Shown: positions 1-9,923 of the stretch, piece after piece | Position numbering within the stretch: position 1 is the stretch's first letter | How the letters are laid out: each line of letters opens with the position of its first letter | The notes under the pieces: generated by a model | What the model was told of the DNA's origin: nothing | The model's input: the letters and a program-made list of their open reading frames with translations, nothing else | The model's database searches: none | Translations under genes and position numbers: made by a program | Assembly: GCA_005789825.1 (NCBI GenBank) | Contig: SXWY01000139.1 | Span: 1 to 43,064 of the forward strand | From: Burkholderiales bacterium | Lineage (GTDB): Bacteria; Pseudomonadota; Gammaproteobacteria; Burkholderiales; Burkholderiaceae_C | Direction: 5' to 3' | Length of the DNA: 43,064 nucleotides

Positions 1-465
1 ATAGCCGGCCTCGGTCAATGTGGTGGCGTCTGCCATGACAAAAGGCACATTCAACATACGCGCGAGCGTTTGCGCGAGCAATGTTTTGCCGGAGCCTGTG
101 GGCCCGATCAGCAGGATATTGCTTTTAGACAATTCAACGTCGTCTTTTTTGGCTTCAAGTTTGTGCGCCAGCCGCTTGTAGTGGTTGTAAACCGCCACAG
201 AGAGCGCTCGCTTGGCCGGCTCTTGCCCGATGACGTAGTGGTCAAGATTGCTTTTGATTTCGATGGGGGTGGGTAAATCACCCTTGCCTTCGCGCACCGT
301 GCTGGCGGGCAGCTCGTCACGGATGATGTCATTGCACAAATCAATGCATTCATCGCAAATAAATACCGAGGGACCGGCGATCAGTTTTTTGACTTCATGC
401 TGGCTTTTGCCGCAAAAAGAACAATACAGCGTCTTTTCACCAGAGGATGCTTTTTTATCGGCCAT
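1..465 (-). CDS. clpX: ATP-dependent Clp protease ATP-binding subunit ClpX (N-terminal part, truncated by window edge)
   Basis: Minus-strand reading from ATG at 465: [42 protein letters not shown] (zinc-binding domain), then [18 protein letters not shown] Walker A; adjacent to clpP and tig. Confidence 0.95.
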   Translation of the reverse strand, partial: MADKKASSGEKTLYCSFCGKSQHEVKKLIAGPSVFICDECIDLCNDIIRDELPASTVREGKGDLPTPIEIKSNLDHYVIGQEPAKRALSVAVYNHYKRLAHKLEAKKDDVELSKSNILLIGPTGSGKTLLAQTLARMLNVPFVMADATTLTEAGY

Positions 466-560
466 TCAGTGGGTACCGGTTGAGAATGGTCGAATGATAC
501 TCAAATCCGCCGAGGCATCGCCCGAATACGCGCAGAGGGATTGGAGTTGGAAACGCTGGC

Positions 561-1169
561 TCAAGGGCGCTTGGCGATCACGTCATCGACCAAGCCATAC
601 GCCTTGGCCTCTTCGGCGGTCAGGTAATAGTCACGCTCGGTGTCTTGCTCGATACGTGACAAAGGCTGGCCAGTGGCTTCTGCGAGCATCTGGTTCAAAC
701 GTTCGCGCGTTTTGAGGATTTCTCGGGCCGCTATTTCGATCTCAGTGGCCTGGCCTTGTGTGCCACCCAAAGGTTGGTGAATCATCACCTTCGAATTGGG
801 CAGGCTAAATCGTTTGCCTTTGGCGCCAGCTGCCAACAAAAAAGCACCCATGCTGGCCGCCATGCCGGTGCACAGTGTGGAGACTTGCGGTTTGATGAAA
901 TTCATGGTGTCAAAAATGGCCATGCCCGCACTGACGGAGCCGCCAGGAGAGTTGATGTAGAGCGAAATGTCTTTGTCGGGGTTTTCACTCTCCAAAAACA
1001 ACAACTGGGCCACCACCAAATTGGCCGTGTGGTCGTTGACCGGACCGACCAAGAAAATGACGCGCTCTCGCAATAGGCGAGAGTAAATGTCATAGGCGCG
1101 CTCTCCCCGGCCGCTTTGCTCGATCACCACAGGGACCATGCCCAGGGATTGGATATCTAATGCGCTCAT
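561..1169 (-). CDS. clpP: ATP-dependent Clp protease proteolytic subunit
   Basis: ORF 202 aa with [35 protein letters not shown], typical ClpP Ser/His region. Confidence 0.97.
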   Translation of the reverse strand: MSALDIQSLGMVPVVIEQSGRGERAYDIYSRLLRERVIFLVGPVNDHTANLVVAQLLFLESENPDKDISLYINSPGGSVSAGMAIFDTMNFIKPQVSTLCTGMAASMGAFLLAAGAKGKRFSLPNSKVMIHQPLGGTQGQATEIEIAAREILKTRERLNQMLAEATGQPLSRIEQDTERDYYLTAEEAKAYGLVDDVIAKRP

Positions 1170-1189
1170 GAAATGCTCCGGTTCAGGCC

Positions 1190-2500
1190 TCAGGCCTGGC
1201 TCATCAACTCGTCAAAACTCACTTCTTTGACCATGGGTTTGACCAGGGACAATACATAGTTGGTGACATTGTTCTCAATCACAATGGCTTCGACCTCTGC
1301 CATGCGGCGGTTGTCACTGTAGTACCAACGAATTACCTCAGCTGGCTTTTCATAGCTGGCAGCGAGTTCTTCCACGTGCGCTTTGATTTGGTCGGGCGTG
1401 GCTTGCAGGTTGTGCATGCGAACGACCTCGGAAACCACCAAGCCCATGCGCACGCGGCGCTCGGCTTGCGGACGGAACACTTCTTCGGGAATGGGTGCTT
1501 TGTCGGCATCTTTGATGCCGCGTTGCTTGAGTTCTTCGCGGGCGCCTTGGGCCATGCGGTCAAGTTCAGACTGGACGATGGAGTTGGGCAAATCGAGTTC
1601 TGCTTGGGCCACCAAGGCATCGAGTGCGGCTTGCTTGTTGCGGCCGAGCAAGCGATATTTGACTTCGCGCTCCAAGTTTTTGCGAATGTCTGCGCGCAAG
1701 GCTTCGACGGTGGCATCCGCCACGCCCAGCGACTTGGCCAGTTCATTGGTGACTTCAGGCAAATGCGTGGCTTCCAGCTTTTTCAATGTCACCATGAAGT
1801 CAGCGGTTTTGCCAGCGACGTCGCGGCCTTGGTAATCCTCGGGGAAGCTCAAGGGGAAGGTTTTGCTTTCGCCAACTTTCATGCCGACAACAGCTTCTTC
1901 GAATTCCTTGAGCATCTGGCCTTCGCCCACGACAAATTGGTAGTCTTCAGCGCGTCCGCCATCAAAGGGCTCGCCGTCGATTTTGCCGATGAAGTCGACG
2001 GTTACCCGGTCGTCTGTGGCGGCCGTTGCATCCATCGCACGTTGCGCAAAGGTGCGTTTTTGTTTGCGCAAAATTTCAACGGTTTTGTCAATGGCTTCAT
2101 CGGTGACATGGGCTTGCAAAGTTTCGACTTCTACTAGGCTCAAGTCTTTGATGACCACTTCGGGGTAAACCTCAAAAATGGCGTCGAAGGCCATTTCGGT
2201 GTCCGATATCTGTTCTTTTTCGCTGATACGCGGTTGTCCGGCCACACGCAGTTTGGCTTCGTTGGCGGCCACGCTGAACGCTTCTCCGACCTTGTCGTTC
2301 ATGACCTCGTAGTGCACCGAATAGCCGTAGCGCTGAGCCACGATATTCATGGGCACTTTGCCGGGACGGAAACCGTCGACCTTGACTTGGCGTGCCAAGC
2401 GCTTGAGTCGGGTGTTGACTTCGTTTTGAATAACAGAAGTCGGCAAAGTCAAGGTAATTTTGCGTTCTAGTTTTTCGAGGGTTTCTACAGTAACGGCCAT
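1190..2500 (-). CDS. tig: Trigger factor
   Basis: [20 protein letters not shown]...[19 protein letters not shown] domain [20 protein letters not shown] extends to 2581 but the likely start is ATG at 2500. Confidence 0.96.
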   Translation of the reverse strand: MAVTVETLEKLERKITLTLPTSVIQNEVNTRLKRLARQVKVDGFRPGKVPMNIVAQRYGYSVHYEVMNDKVGEAFSVAANEAKLRVAGQPRISEKEQISDTEMAFDAIFEVYPEVVIKDLSLVEVETLQAHVTDEAIDKTVEILRKQKRTFAQRAMDATAATDDRVTVDFIGKIDGEPFDGGRAEDYQFVVGEGQMLKEFEEAVVGMKVGESKTFPLSFPEDYQGRDVAGKTADFMVTLKKLEATHLPEVTNELAKSLGVADATVEALRADIRKNLEREVKYRLLGRNKQAALDALVAQAELDLPNSIVQSELDRMAQGAREELKQRGIKDADKAPIPEEVFRPQAERRVRMGLVVSEVVRMHNLQATPDQIKAHVEELAASYEKPAEVIRWYYSDNRRMAEVEAIVIENNVTNYVLSLVKPMVKEVSFDELMSQA

Positions 2501-2546
2501 GAGGCTTCTCCAAAATGAATCAACACGCGTCAGACAGTGAACGCTT

Positions 2547-2633
2547 TGGTGCGCGGGGGGGGACTCGAACCCCCACACCATTGCTGGCGTCAGGACCTAA
2601 ACCTGGTGCGTCTACCAATTTCGCCACCCGCGC
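2547..2633 (-). tRNA. tRNA-Leu (anticodon UAG)
   Basis: Reverse complement GCGCGGGTGGCGAAATTGGTAGACGCACCAGGTTTAGGACCTGACGCC...GGGGGTTCGAGTCCCCCCCGCGCACCA; 7-bp acceptor stem, long variable arm, encoded CCA, loop TTTAGGA. Confidence 0.95.
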
Positions 2634-2644
2634 GGGCCACCCTA

Positions 2645-2677
2645 AAAGCAAAAGGCGGTCTGCGTGAACAGACCGCC
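2645..2677 (-). terminator. Rho-independent terminator downstream of the RND permease gene
   Basis: Inverted repeat GGCGGTCTG-cgtgaa-CAGACCGCC (2654-2677) followed on minus strand by TTTTGCTTTT. Confidence 0.8.
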
Positions 2678-2732
2678 CGTTCAAAATCGGTCAAAGGGAA
2701 ATTCTAACCGTCTTCACCTGCCGTTTCAGCCC

Positions 2733-5700
2733 TCAGCGCTTAACCCTGAACCACGCTGCATACATGGCTGGCAAGGCCAACAAGGTCAATACGGTGGCAA
2801 CCACCAAGCCGCCCATGATGGCCACGGCCATCGGCCCCCAAAACACGCTGCGCGATAAGGGGATCATGGCGAGCACCGCAGCAGCAGCGGTCAAGACAAT
2901 CGGACGCAAACGTCGCACCGCAGACTCGACAATCGCGTCCCAAGCCGGAATGCCTTTGGCACGGTCTTGTTCTATCTGGTCAATCAATATCACCGAGTTG
3001 CGCTGAATCATGCCCATCAAAGCGATCACACCCAGCAAAGCGACAAATCCAAAGGGTCTGTTGAGCAACAGCAGCGCCAAGGCAACGCCTGCAATGCCCA
3101 TGGGGCCGGTCAAAAACACCAGCATGGCACGGCTGAAACTTTGCAACTGAATCATCAACAGGGTGAACGTGACGAACAACATCAACGGCAAGCCCGCGGC
3201 AATCGAAGACGATCCTTTGGCGCTTTCTTCCACGGCACCTGCCACGCTGATTGTGTAGGCCGACAAGCCTTGCTCCACCCATCGGGCCTCCAAGGCTTTG
3301 AGAGAAGGCAAGATTTGCTGGGTGACCGTGGCACCTTGCAGCCCCTCGGCAATGTCAGATTGGGCGGTGATGGCGTAATTGCGGTTTTCACGCCACATCA
3401 CGCCAGGCTCCCAATCGAACACGGGTTTGGCAATTTGCAACAAAGGGATGGCCTTGCCTGTTCCCGTGGGCACATACGCGTTGCCCAGGTCTGACATGGT
3501 TTGGCGTTCGCTCGCCGGTTGGCGCAACACCATGTCAATCAATTTGTCGCCTTCTCGGAACTGTCCCACCGTATTACCACTCAGCAGTACCCGCAAGGCC
3601 TGCGCGATGGACTGGCTGGTCACACCCAAGGCACGCGCCTTGTCTTGGTCCACTTCAAAGCGCATCACTTTGACCGACTCGTTCCAGTTATCGTTGACAC
3701 CTCGGGTGTTGCTGTTTTCACGCATCACCGCCTTGACTTCATCGGCACGTTGCCGAAGCACCAAGGGATCAGGGCCAGACACGCGAAATTGCACCGGAAA
3801 CGGCACAGGCGGTCCATTGGGCAGAAGCTTCACGCGAGCTCGCACCTCTGGAAATTCGTTGGCCATCAACGCAGGCAAGGCCACGCGCAGGGTTTCACGG
3901 ATGGCCAAATCGGTTGGCACCACAATGAACTGCGACACATTGGTTTGCGGAAAAATTTGGTCCAAAGGCAGGTAAAAACGCGGCACACCAGAGCCCACCC
4001 ACAAGCTCACCGAGTCCACGCCTTGCAAGGACATCATGCGTTTTTCAATCTGCTTGACCAAAACCTCATTGGCTTGCAGCGAGGTGCCCTCCGGGAACCA
4101 CACATCCATCATGATTTCAGGTCGGCTGGAATCTGGGAAAAACTGTTGCTGCACTTTGCCCATGCCGAAGATGCCAAGTGCGAAAGTCAGCAAGGTCGCG
4201 CCTATCGTCAACCAACGGTGCTTGACGCACCAATGAACAGTGGCCCGAAACCCGTTGTAGAAGGCCGAGTCAAACATCTCTTGCGGTGGGTATCCCGCAT
4301 GCTGCGGTTTGACTTTCAACAACCACATACCCAACAAAGGCACGAAAAACACCGATACCCACCAACTCAGCAACAAGGCAATGACAGTGACGGCAAATAT
4401 CGCAAACGTGTACTCACCAGTGGCAGATTTGGCCAGACCAATCGGCAAGAAGCCTGCAGCGGTGATCAAGGTGCCGGTCAGCATTGGCATGGCGGTGACT
4501 TCGTAGGCAAAGGTGGCTGCCTTGACTTTGTCAAAACCTTCTTCCATTTTGCGCACCATCATCTCCACCGCAATGATGGCGTCGTCCACCAGCAAACCCA
4601 GCGAAATAATGAGCGAGCCCAATGAAATTTTGTGTAAGCCGATATCCCAGTAGTACATGGCCAAAAAAGTCATTGCCAACACCAAAGGAATGGTGATTCC
4701 CACCACCAAACCAGGCCGCATATCGACATACCAACCGAAGCGCCCACCTTTGTGCCAACCGAGTGAGACAAAACTCACCAACAGCACAATCACCACGGCT
4801 TCAATCAGAACGCCAATGAATTCACCCACCGAACGCGACACCGCTTTGGGTTGGTTTTGCAAATTGCTGAGCTTCACACCTGCAGGCAAACTGGCTTGCA
4901 ACTGGCCGACAGCCACTTCCAGCGATTTGCCCAAACGGATGATGTCGCCGCCTTTGGTCATCGACACCCCCAAGGCAATGACTTGCTGGCCTTGAAACCG
5001 CACTTTGACATTCGGCGGGTCGGCATAGCCGCGTGAAATAGTAGCGATATCACCCAAGCGCAATTGCTGACCAGAAACGCCACGAATCGGCATGGCGCTT
5101 AACTGTGCCACCGCTTCAAATTGACCGGCCACGCGAATTTGCACCACGTCTTGTGGGGTTTGCAAGTTGCCCGCGCTTTCCACTGCGTTTTGCTGTCCGA
5201 GTTGGGCCAACACCGCATTCAGGTCCAAGCCCAGTTGCACGAGCCTTTTTTGGGGAATTTCGATGAATATTTTTTCGTCTTGAACGCCAAACAGTTCAAC
5301 CTTCGAAACATCTTTGACTTGCAGCAATTGCTGCCTGACATCGTCTGCAATGTCTTGCAGCTCAGCAGGCGAAAACCCATCGGCTTGCAGCGCATAAATC
5401 ACGCCATACACATCGCCAAAATCGTCATTGAAAAAAGGCCCTTGAACGCCTTGCGGCAAGGTGTAGCGCATATCCCCGATTTTTTTTCTGACCGTGTACC
5501 AAACATCTGCCACTTCGTTGGGTTTGGAATAGTCTTTGAGCTGAAAAATGACTTGCGATTCACCGGGCTTGGAATAACTGCGGATCTTGTCCGCGTAGGG
5601 TGCTTCTTGCAACACGCGCTCAATTTTGTCGGTGACTTGCTCTGCCACTTGCTGCGCGGTGGCGCCTGGCCAATAAGTGCGTACCACCATGGCGCGAAAA

Positions 5701-5852
5701 GTGAACGGCGGGTCTTCATCCTGACCCAACTGGAAATAGGCTGCCACCCCCAACAACAGCAACACCACCATCAAATAGCGGGTGAAAGCACGGTGGTTCA
5801 ACGCCCATTCGGACAAATTGAAGCCTTTTTCAGGCTGGGAAGACGGCATCAT
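2733..5852 (-). CDS. RND efflux transporter permease subunit (AcrB/HAE1-like)
   Basis: 1039 aa; VVRTYWPGATAQQVAEQVTDKIE, multiple TM segments, GLLVDDAIIAVEMM, C-terminal GVIALMGMIQRNSVILIDQIE. Confidence 0.93.
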   Translation of the reverse strand: MMPSSQPEKGFNLSEWALNHRAFTRYLMVVLLLLGVAAYFQLGQDEDPPFTFRAMVVRTYWPGATAQQVAEQVTDKIERVLQEAPYADKIRSYSKPGESQVIFQLKDYSKPNEVADVWYTVRKKIGDMRYTLPQGVQGPFFNDDFGDVYGVIYALQADGFSPAELQDIADDVRQQLLQVKDVSKVELFGVQDEKIFIEIPQKRLVQLGLDLNAVLAQLGQQNAVESAGNLQTPQDVVQIRVAGQFEAVAQLSAMPIRGVSGQQLRLGDIATISRGYADPPNVKVRFQGQQVIALGVSMTKGGDIIRLGKSLEVAVGQLQASLPAGVKLSNLQNQPKAVSRSVGEFIGVLIEAVVIVLLVSFVSLGWHKGGRFGWYVDMRPGLVVGITIPLVLAMTFLAMYYWDIGLHKISLGSLIISLGLLVDDAIIAVEMMVRKMEEGFDKVKAATFAYEVTAMPMLTGTLITAAGFLPIGLAKSATGEYTFAIFAVTVIALLLSWWVSVFFVPLLGMWLLKVKPQHAGYPPQEMFDSAFYNGFRATVHWCVKHRWLTIGATLLTFALGIFGMGKVQQQFFPDSSRPEIMMDVWFPEGTSLQANEVLVKQIEKRMMSLQGVDSVSLWVGSGVPRFYLPLDQIFPQTNVSQFIVVPTDLAIRETLRVALPALMANEFPEVRARVKLLPNGPPVPFPVQFRVSGPDPLVLRQRADEVKAVMRENSNTRGVNDNWNESVKVMRFEVDQDKARALGVTSQSIAQALRVLLSGNTVGQFREGDKLIDMVLRQPASERQTMSDLGNAYVPTGTGKAIPLLQIAKPVFDWEPGVMWRENRNYAITAQSDIAEGLQGATVTQQILPSLKALEARWVEQGLSAYTISVAGAVEESAKGSSSIAAGLPLMLFVTFTLLMIQLQSFSRAMLVFLTGPMGIAGVALALLLLNRPFGFVALLGVIALMGMIQRNSVILIDQIEQDRAKGIPAWDAIVESAVRRLRPIVLTAAAAVLAMIPLSRSVFWGPMAVAIMGGLVVATVLTLLALPAMYAAWFRVKR

Positions 5853-6928
5853 GGCTGGCTACCGGCAGGTTTGAAGTAAGACACTTTTTGCCCTTCGGAC
5901 AGCACATGCACGCCAGCGGTCACCACTTGTTGCCCGGGCCGCAAACCACTGCTGACCACCACCGTGTTGTCTTGCATACCGCTGACCTCAATGGCTTGGG
6001 AGCGCACGGTCATGCTGGCTGGGTCAACCAACCACACACTGGTTTTGCCGCCCTCTTGCCTGACCGCCGAGGTCGGCAGTGCGATATTTTTGGCAGCAGA
6101 TGTCTCACCACTGATCAGCACAGTGACCGTGCTGCCCAGCGGTACTTTCATGTCATCCAAGGTCGCCTTGACCATGAAGGTTCGGGTCACAGGGTCGGCA
6201 CTGGCCGCCACTTCTTGCACTTTGGCAGACAAGGTGGTTTGGCCACCCCACAACTGGACCCGAAGGACCTGGCCAGATTTGACCAGCGACAACCGGTCCT
6301 CGGGCACCGCAAAAGCCACTTCTCGCGCCCCGTCTTGCGCCAGCCGAAGCACCGGCATACCCGCGCTCAACACCTGTCCCACCTCAGCCTCTAAGCCTGT
6401 GACCACCCCTGGCTTGTCCGCGTACAACTTGCTGTAGGTCAACTGATTGCGTTGGGCCGAGAGTTGCGCCTGTGCCTGATCCAGCTGCGATTGCGCCGCT
6501 TTCAAAACGCTTTCCCGGCGCTCCAGTTCCGCGCCACTGATGAATTCTTTGTCGCGCAATTCTTTGTAGCGCTTGAAATCTGCGTCGGCCAAATCGCGAT
6601 TGGTTTGCGCCGCAGTGACCGATGCTCTGGCGCTGTCCACCGATAAACGGTAATCTTGCGCATCCATCTCAGCCAATAACTGCCCGGCTTTGACACGTTG
6701 ACCGAGTTCGACATACCTGGCCGTCAGTTTGCCGGGTACCCGAAAACCTACCCTAGCCTCGACCCTTGCTCGTACTTCACCCGCAAATTCAGCTTGTGTG
6801 GAAAGTATGGATTCACTGACTTGCAGCACTTTGACAGCCCGGACGGGAACCTGAACATTGGGTGCAGGAGAGCAGGCAAACAACAACGACATGCCTGCGA
6901 CACACAGAACAGTTTGAATGCGATACAT
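5849..6928 (-). CDS. RND efflux periplasmic adaptor subunit (HlyD/MFP family), predicted lipoprotein
   Basis: MYRIQTVLCVAGMSLLFACS lipobox-like start; RARVEARVGFRVPGKLTARYVELGQRVKAGQLLAEMDAQDY; overlaps the permease start. Confidence 0.92.
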   Translation of the reverse strand: MYRIQTVLCVAGMSLLFACSPAPNVQVPVRAVKVLQVSESILSTQAEFAGEVRARVEARVGFRVPGKLTARYVELGQRVKAGQLLAEMDAQDYRLSVDSARASVTAAQTNRDLADADFKRYKELRDKEFISGAELERRESVLKAAQSQLDQAQAQLSAQRNQLTYSKLYADKPGVVTGLEAEVGQVLSAGMPVLRLAQDGAREVAFAVPEDRLSLVKSGQVLRVQLWGGQTTLSAKVQEVAASADPVTRTFMVKATLDDMKVPLGSTVTVLISGETSAAKNIALPTSAVRQEGGKTSVWLVDPASMTVRSQAIEVSGMQDNTVVVSSGLRPGQQVVTAGVHVLSEGQKVSYFKPAGSQP

Positions 6929-6954
6929 GAAATACCCTGAAGATGTTTTTAATG

Positions 6955-6968
6955 ACTGACCGGTTAGT
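6955..6968. promoter_or_regulatory. Palindromic operator-like site ACTGACCGGTTAGT
   Basis: Near-perfect 14-bp palindrome centred on CCGG, immediately downstream of the -10 of the predicted RND promoter. Confidence 0.6.
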
Positions 6969-6997
6969 AATCTAATTCTGAACCCTGGCCCTGTCAA
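6969..6997 (-). promoter_or_regulatory. Sigma70-type promoter of the RND efflux operon
   Basis: Minus strand TTGACA - 17 nt - TAGATT, ~40 nt upstream of the MFP ATG at 6928. Confidence 0.75.
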
Positions 6998-7014
6998 GTC
7001 ACAATACAAAGACC

Positions 7015-7803
7015 ATGTCCGCAGTCAACCACTACGAGAACTTTCCTGTTGCATCGGTGCTTTGCCCGCCACATTTGCGTGCGGCGGTGGTGGCCATCTA
7101 CCACTTTGCTCGCACTGGCGACGACATCGCGGACGAAGGCCCAGCCAGCGCCGAAGAGCGCTTGCGGTTGCTCGCCAGCCTGCGCACAGATCTGCTCAAC
7201 GGCTTGCAACAAACCAGCCCGCCCAGCCACCACTGGCCCACCATGCTGCATGCCTTGTCGCACCAAATACATGCGTTTGACATACCTGTTGAGCCCTTGC
7301 TGGCGCTCTTATCGGCGTTTGAACAAGACGTTATTTACACCCGCGACAAGCGCATCTACCCCAACCGTGCCGAATTGCTGGACTACTGCACGCGATCGGC
7401 CAACCCGATTGGGCGGCTGCTGTTGCACCTGTATGGCATCAACGATCCCGTGGCTTTGCAACAAAGTGACGCGGTGTGTTCGGCCCTGCAATTGATCAAC
7501 TTTTGGCAAGACCTGAGCGTGGATATTCCGCGCGGCAGGTTTTACTTGCCTGTGAATGCCAAGCTTGCAGAGGAACTGGCCTTTGCCCGTGCCTTGATGC
7601 ACGAAGGCGCAGGTTTGGTTCACCGCGTGCCGGGGCGGGCCGGTTGGGAGTTGCGTCTGGTGGTGCAAGGGGGGCTGCGAGTGTTGGACAAAATTTCAAA
7701 CACCGACCCGTTTGTGCACCGCACCAAGCTCCACACCGCCGATCTGGCCCTGATGCTGTGGCGCAGTCTATGGATGTCGCCCAAGCCCACGCCGCTTTCA
7801 TAG
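7015..7803 (+). CDS. hpnC: Squalene synthase HpnC
   Basis: NHYENFPVASVLCPPHLRAAVVAIYHFARTGDDIADEG; INFWQDLSVDIPRGRFYLP; followed by hpnD and hpnE. Confidence 0.93.
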   Translation: MSAVNHYENFPVASVLCPPHLRAAVVAIYHFARTGDDIADEGPASAEERLRLLASLRTDLLNGLQQTSPPSHHWPTMLHALSHQIHAFDIPVEPLLALLSAFEQDVIYTRDKRIYPNRAELLDYCTRSANPIGRLLLHLYGINDPVALQQSDAVCSALQLINFWQDLSVDIPRGRFYLPVNAKLAEELAFARALMHEGAGLVHRVPGRAGWELRLVVQGGLRVLDKISNTDPFVHRTKLHTADLALMLWRSLWMSPKPTPLS

Positions 7804-7830
7804 GCAAACACCGGTGCCACAATCTCCTCC

Positions 7831-8670
7831 ATGACACCACAGCAATATGTGCAAGCCAAAGCCGCTGGCTCTGGCAGCAGCTTTTATTACGCATTTTTGT
7901 TTCTGCCACCTCGCAAACGTGCCGCCATCACCGCGTTTTATGCGTTTTGTCGTGAAATCGACGATGTGGTGGACGAAGTCCACGACACGGGCGTGGCCGC
8001 CCACAAATTGCAATGGTGGCGCACCGAAGTCGCCCGCAGTTTTGCGGGGGATGCACAGCACCCGGTGATGCAAGCGCTCATGCCATTGACCGATGAGCAC
8101 GGCATCACCCAGCACCATTTGCAACAAGTGATTCAAGGTTGCGACATGGATTTGCACCAAACGCGCTACTTGGATTTCAAAGGGCTGCAAACCTATTGCC
8201 ATTTGGTGGCTGGGGTGGTGGGCGAAGTTGCGGCCCTGATCTTTGGTCAAACCCAAGCCCAAACCACGCAGTACGCGCACACGCTGGGCTTGGCATTTCA
8301 ATTGACCAACATCATTCGTGATGTGGGTGAGGATGCATTGCGCGGGCGTATTTACTTGCCCGTGGATGAGTTGCAGCAATTTCAAGTCACTGCCGCTGAT
8401 CTGCTCAACCGCCGTGATTCACCTGCCTTTCAGGCGTTGATGCGGTTTCAAACCGACCGAGCCCTGGGTTTATATGAGAAGGCTTTTGCCATGTTGCCCG
8501 CTGCCGACTGGCGCGCCCAAAAACCGGGCTTGATGATGGCCAGCATCTACCGCACCTTGCTGCATGAAATCGCCCAAGCCCAGTTTCCTGTGCTCCAGCA
8601 GCGGGTGTCGCTGACACCGGTTCGCAAATTGTGGCTCGCCTGGAAGATGCAGGCATTGGGACGGTTTTGA
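7831..8670 (+). CDS. hpnD: Presqualene diphosphate synthase HpnD
   Basis: GSSFYYAFLFLPPRKRAAITAFYAFCREIDDVVDEV; LTNIIRDVGEDALRGRIYLP (aspartate-rich motifs). Confidence 0.93.
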   Translation: MTPQQYVQAKAAGSGSSFYYAFLFLPPRKRAAITAFYAFCREIDDVVDEVHDTGVAAHKLQWWRTEVARSFAGDAQHPVMQALMPLTDEHGITQHHLQQVIQGCDMDLHQTRYLDFKGLQTYCHLVAGVVGEVAALIFGQTQAQTTQYAHTLGLAFQLTNIIRDVGEDALRGRIYLPVDELQQFQVTAADLLNRRDSPAFQALMRFQTDRALGLYEKAFAMLPAADWRAQKPGLMMASIYRTLLHEIAQAQFPVLQQRVSLTPVRKLWLAWKMQALGRF

Positions 8671-9923
8671 AAAAACTCACCGTCGTGGGTGCGGGCTGGG
8701 CGGGACTGGCCGCTGCCGTGCATGCCGTGCAACAAGGCTGGCAAGTGCGTTTGCTGGAAGCCGCACCGCAAGTGGGCGGGCGTGCGCGTCGGGTCATGCA
8801 CCAAGGCTTGCCTTTGGACAACGGCCAACACATTTTGATTGGCGCTTACCGAGAAACATTGCAAATGATGCGTGCGGTCGGCATTGACACCGACCAACAC
8901 CTTTGGCGATTGCCGCTGAATTTGCGCAGACCCGATGGGCGCGGCTTGCAATTGCCCGCATGGCCTGCGCCTTGGAACATGTTGGCGGCGATCATGCTCG
9001 CCAAGGGCTGGGGTTGGCGCGACAAACTGTCGCTCGGCGGGCATGCATTGCGTTGGCGGCTCAACCATTTTCAAGCGCCGCCAGACATGAGCGTGGCCAT
9101 GCTGTGTCGCGATTTGCCTGCGGCGGTGATGTCTTTGCTGATTGAACCGCTGTGCGTATCGGCCTTGAATCTGCCCCCGGCACAAGCCAGCGCGCAGGTG
9201 TTTTTGCGGGTCATGCAAGACGCACTGGCCGGCGGCGCGGGCAGCAGTGACATGTTGATTCCGCGCACCGATTTGAGCAGTCTCTGGCCCGATGCCGCCG
9301 TGCATTGGTTGGCGCAGCATGGCGCAGACGTGGAGACTGGCTGCCATGTGCAATCCCTCGATGCTTGGCTGACAGACCCCGTGGTGCTGGCATGTCCTGC
9401 TTGGGAAGCCGCACGCTTGACCGCCGGTATCGAACCCACTTGGTCGGCTCAGGCCCATGCGCTGACGCACACCGCCATCACCACGGTGTATGTAAAAGCC
9501 AACCAACCGCTGGATTGGCAAAGCCCCGTCATGGCGTTGCACAGCGATGCGCATGCCCCCGCCCAATTTGCTTTTGACAAGGGCCAACTGTCCCCCAACC
9601 CCGAGATGCAAGGCGTATTGGCGATGGTGGTGAGCGCCAGCACACATGACCGGCAAACCACCACAGAAGCGGTGCTGTGGCAGGCCAAACACCAACTCGG
9701 GTTGGGTCAGGCCAGCGCGCTGCTCACCGTGGTGGAAAAGCGCGCGGCATTTGCCTGCGAACCGGGGGTCCGCAGACCCTCTGCATGGGTTCGGCAAGGC
9801 CTGGTGGCATGCGGCGATTACATCGATGGTCCCTACCCTGCCACCTTGGAAGGCGCAGTTCAATCAGGGCTTCATGCGGTGACCCTGCTTTCACACAAGC
9901 GCATGGGGGAAAATAAGGCATGA
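8667..9923 (+). CDS. hpnE: Hydroxysqualene dehydroxylase HpnE
   Basis: LKKLTVVGAGWAGLAAAVHAVQQGWQVRLLEAAPQVGGRARR FAD motif; C-terminal GDYIDGPYPATLEGAVQSG. Likely TTG start in TTGA overlap with hpnD; alternative GTG at 8631. Confidence 0.9.
   Translation: MKKLTVVGAGWAGLAAAVHAVQQGWQVRLLEAAPQVGGRARRVMHQGLPLDNGQHILIGAYRETLQMMRAVGIDTDQHLWRLPLNLRRPDGRGLQLPAWPAPWNMLAAIMLAKGWGWRDKLSLGGHALRWRLNHFQAPPDMSVAMLCRDLPAAVMSLLIEPLCVSALNLPPAQASAQVFLRVMQDALAGGAGSSDMLIPRTDLSSLWPDAAVHWLAQHGADVETGCHVQSLDAWLTDPVVLACPAWEAARLTAGIEPTWSAQAHALTHTAITTVYVKANQPLDWQSPVMALHSDAHAPAQFAFDKGQLSPNPEMQGVLAMVVSASTHDRQTTTEAVLWQAKHQLGLGQASALLTVVEKRAAFACEPGVRRPSAWVRQGLVACGDYIDGPYPATLEGAVQSGLHAVTLLSHKRMGENKA

Noticed and set aside
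1376-2137. Long plus-strand ORF antisense to tig, and similar antisense ORFs (e.g. 3501-4625, 5121-5879, 8547-9863, 41369-42157)
   Set aside because: Shadow ORFs opposite well-supported genes in GC-biased DNA; low-complexity His/Gln-rich compositions and no recognisable domains.
2547-2633. tRNA-Leu as an integration site for a mobile island
   Set aside because: No integrase, direct repeat of the tRNA 3' end, or foreign-looking genes flank it; neighbours are tig and an RND pump.
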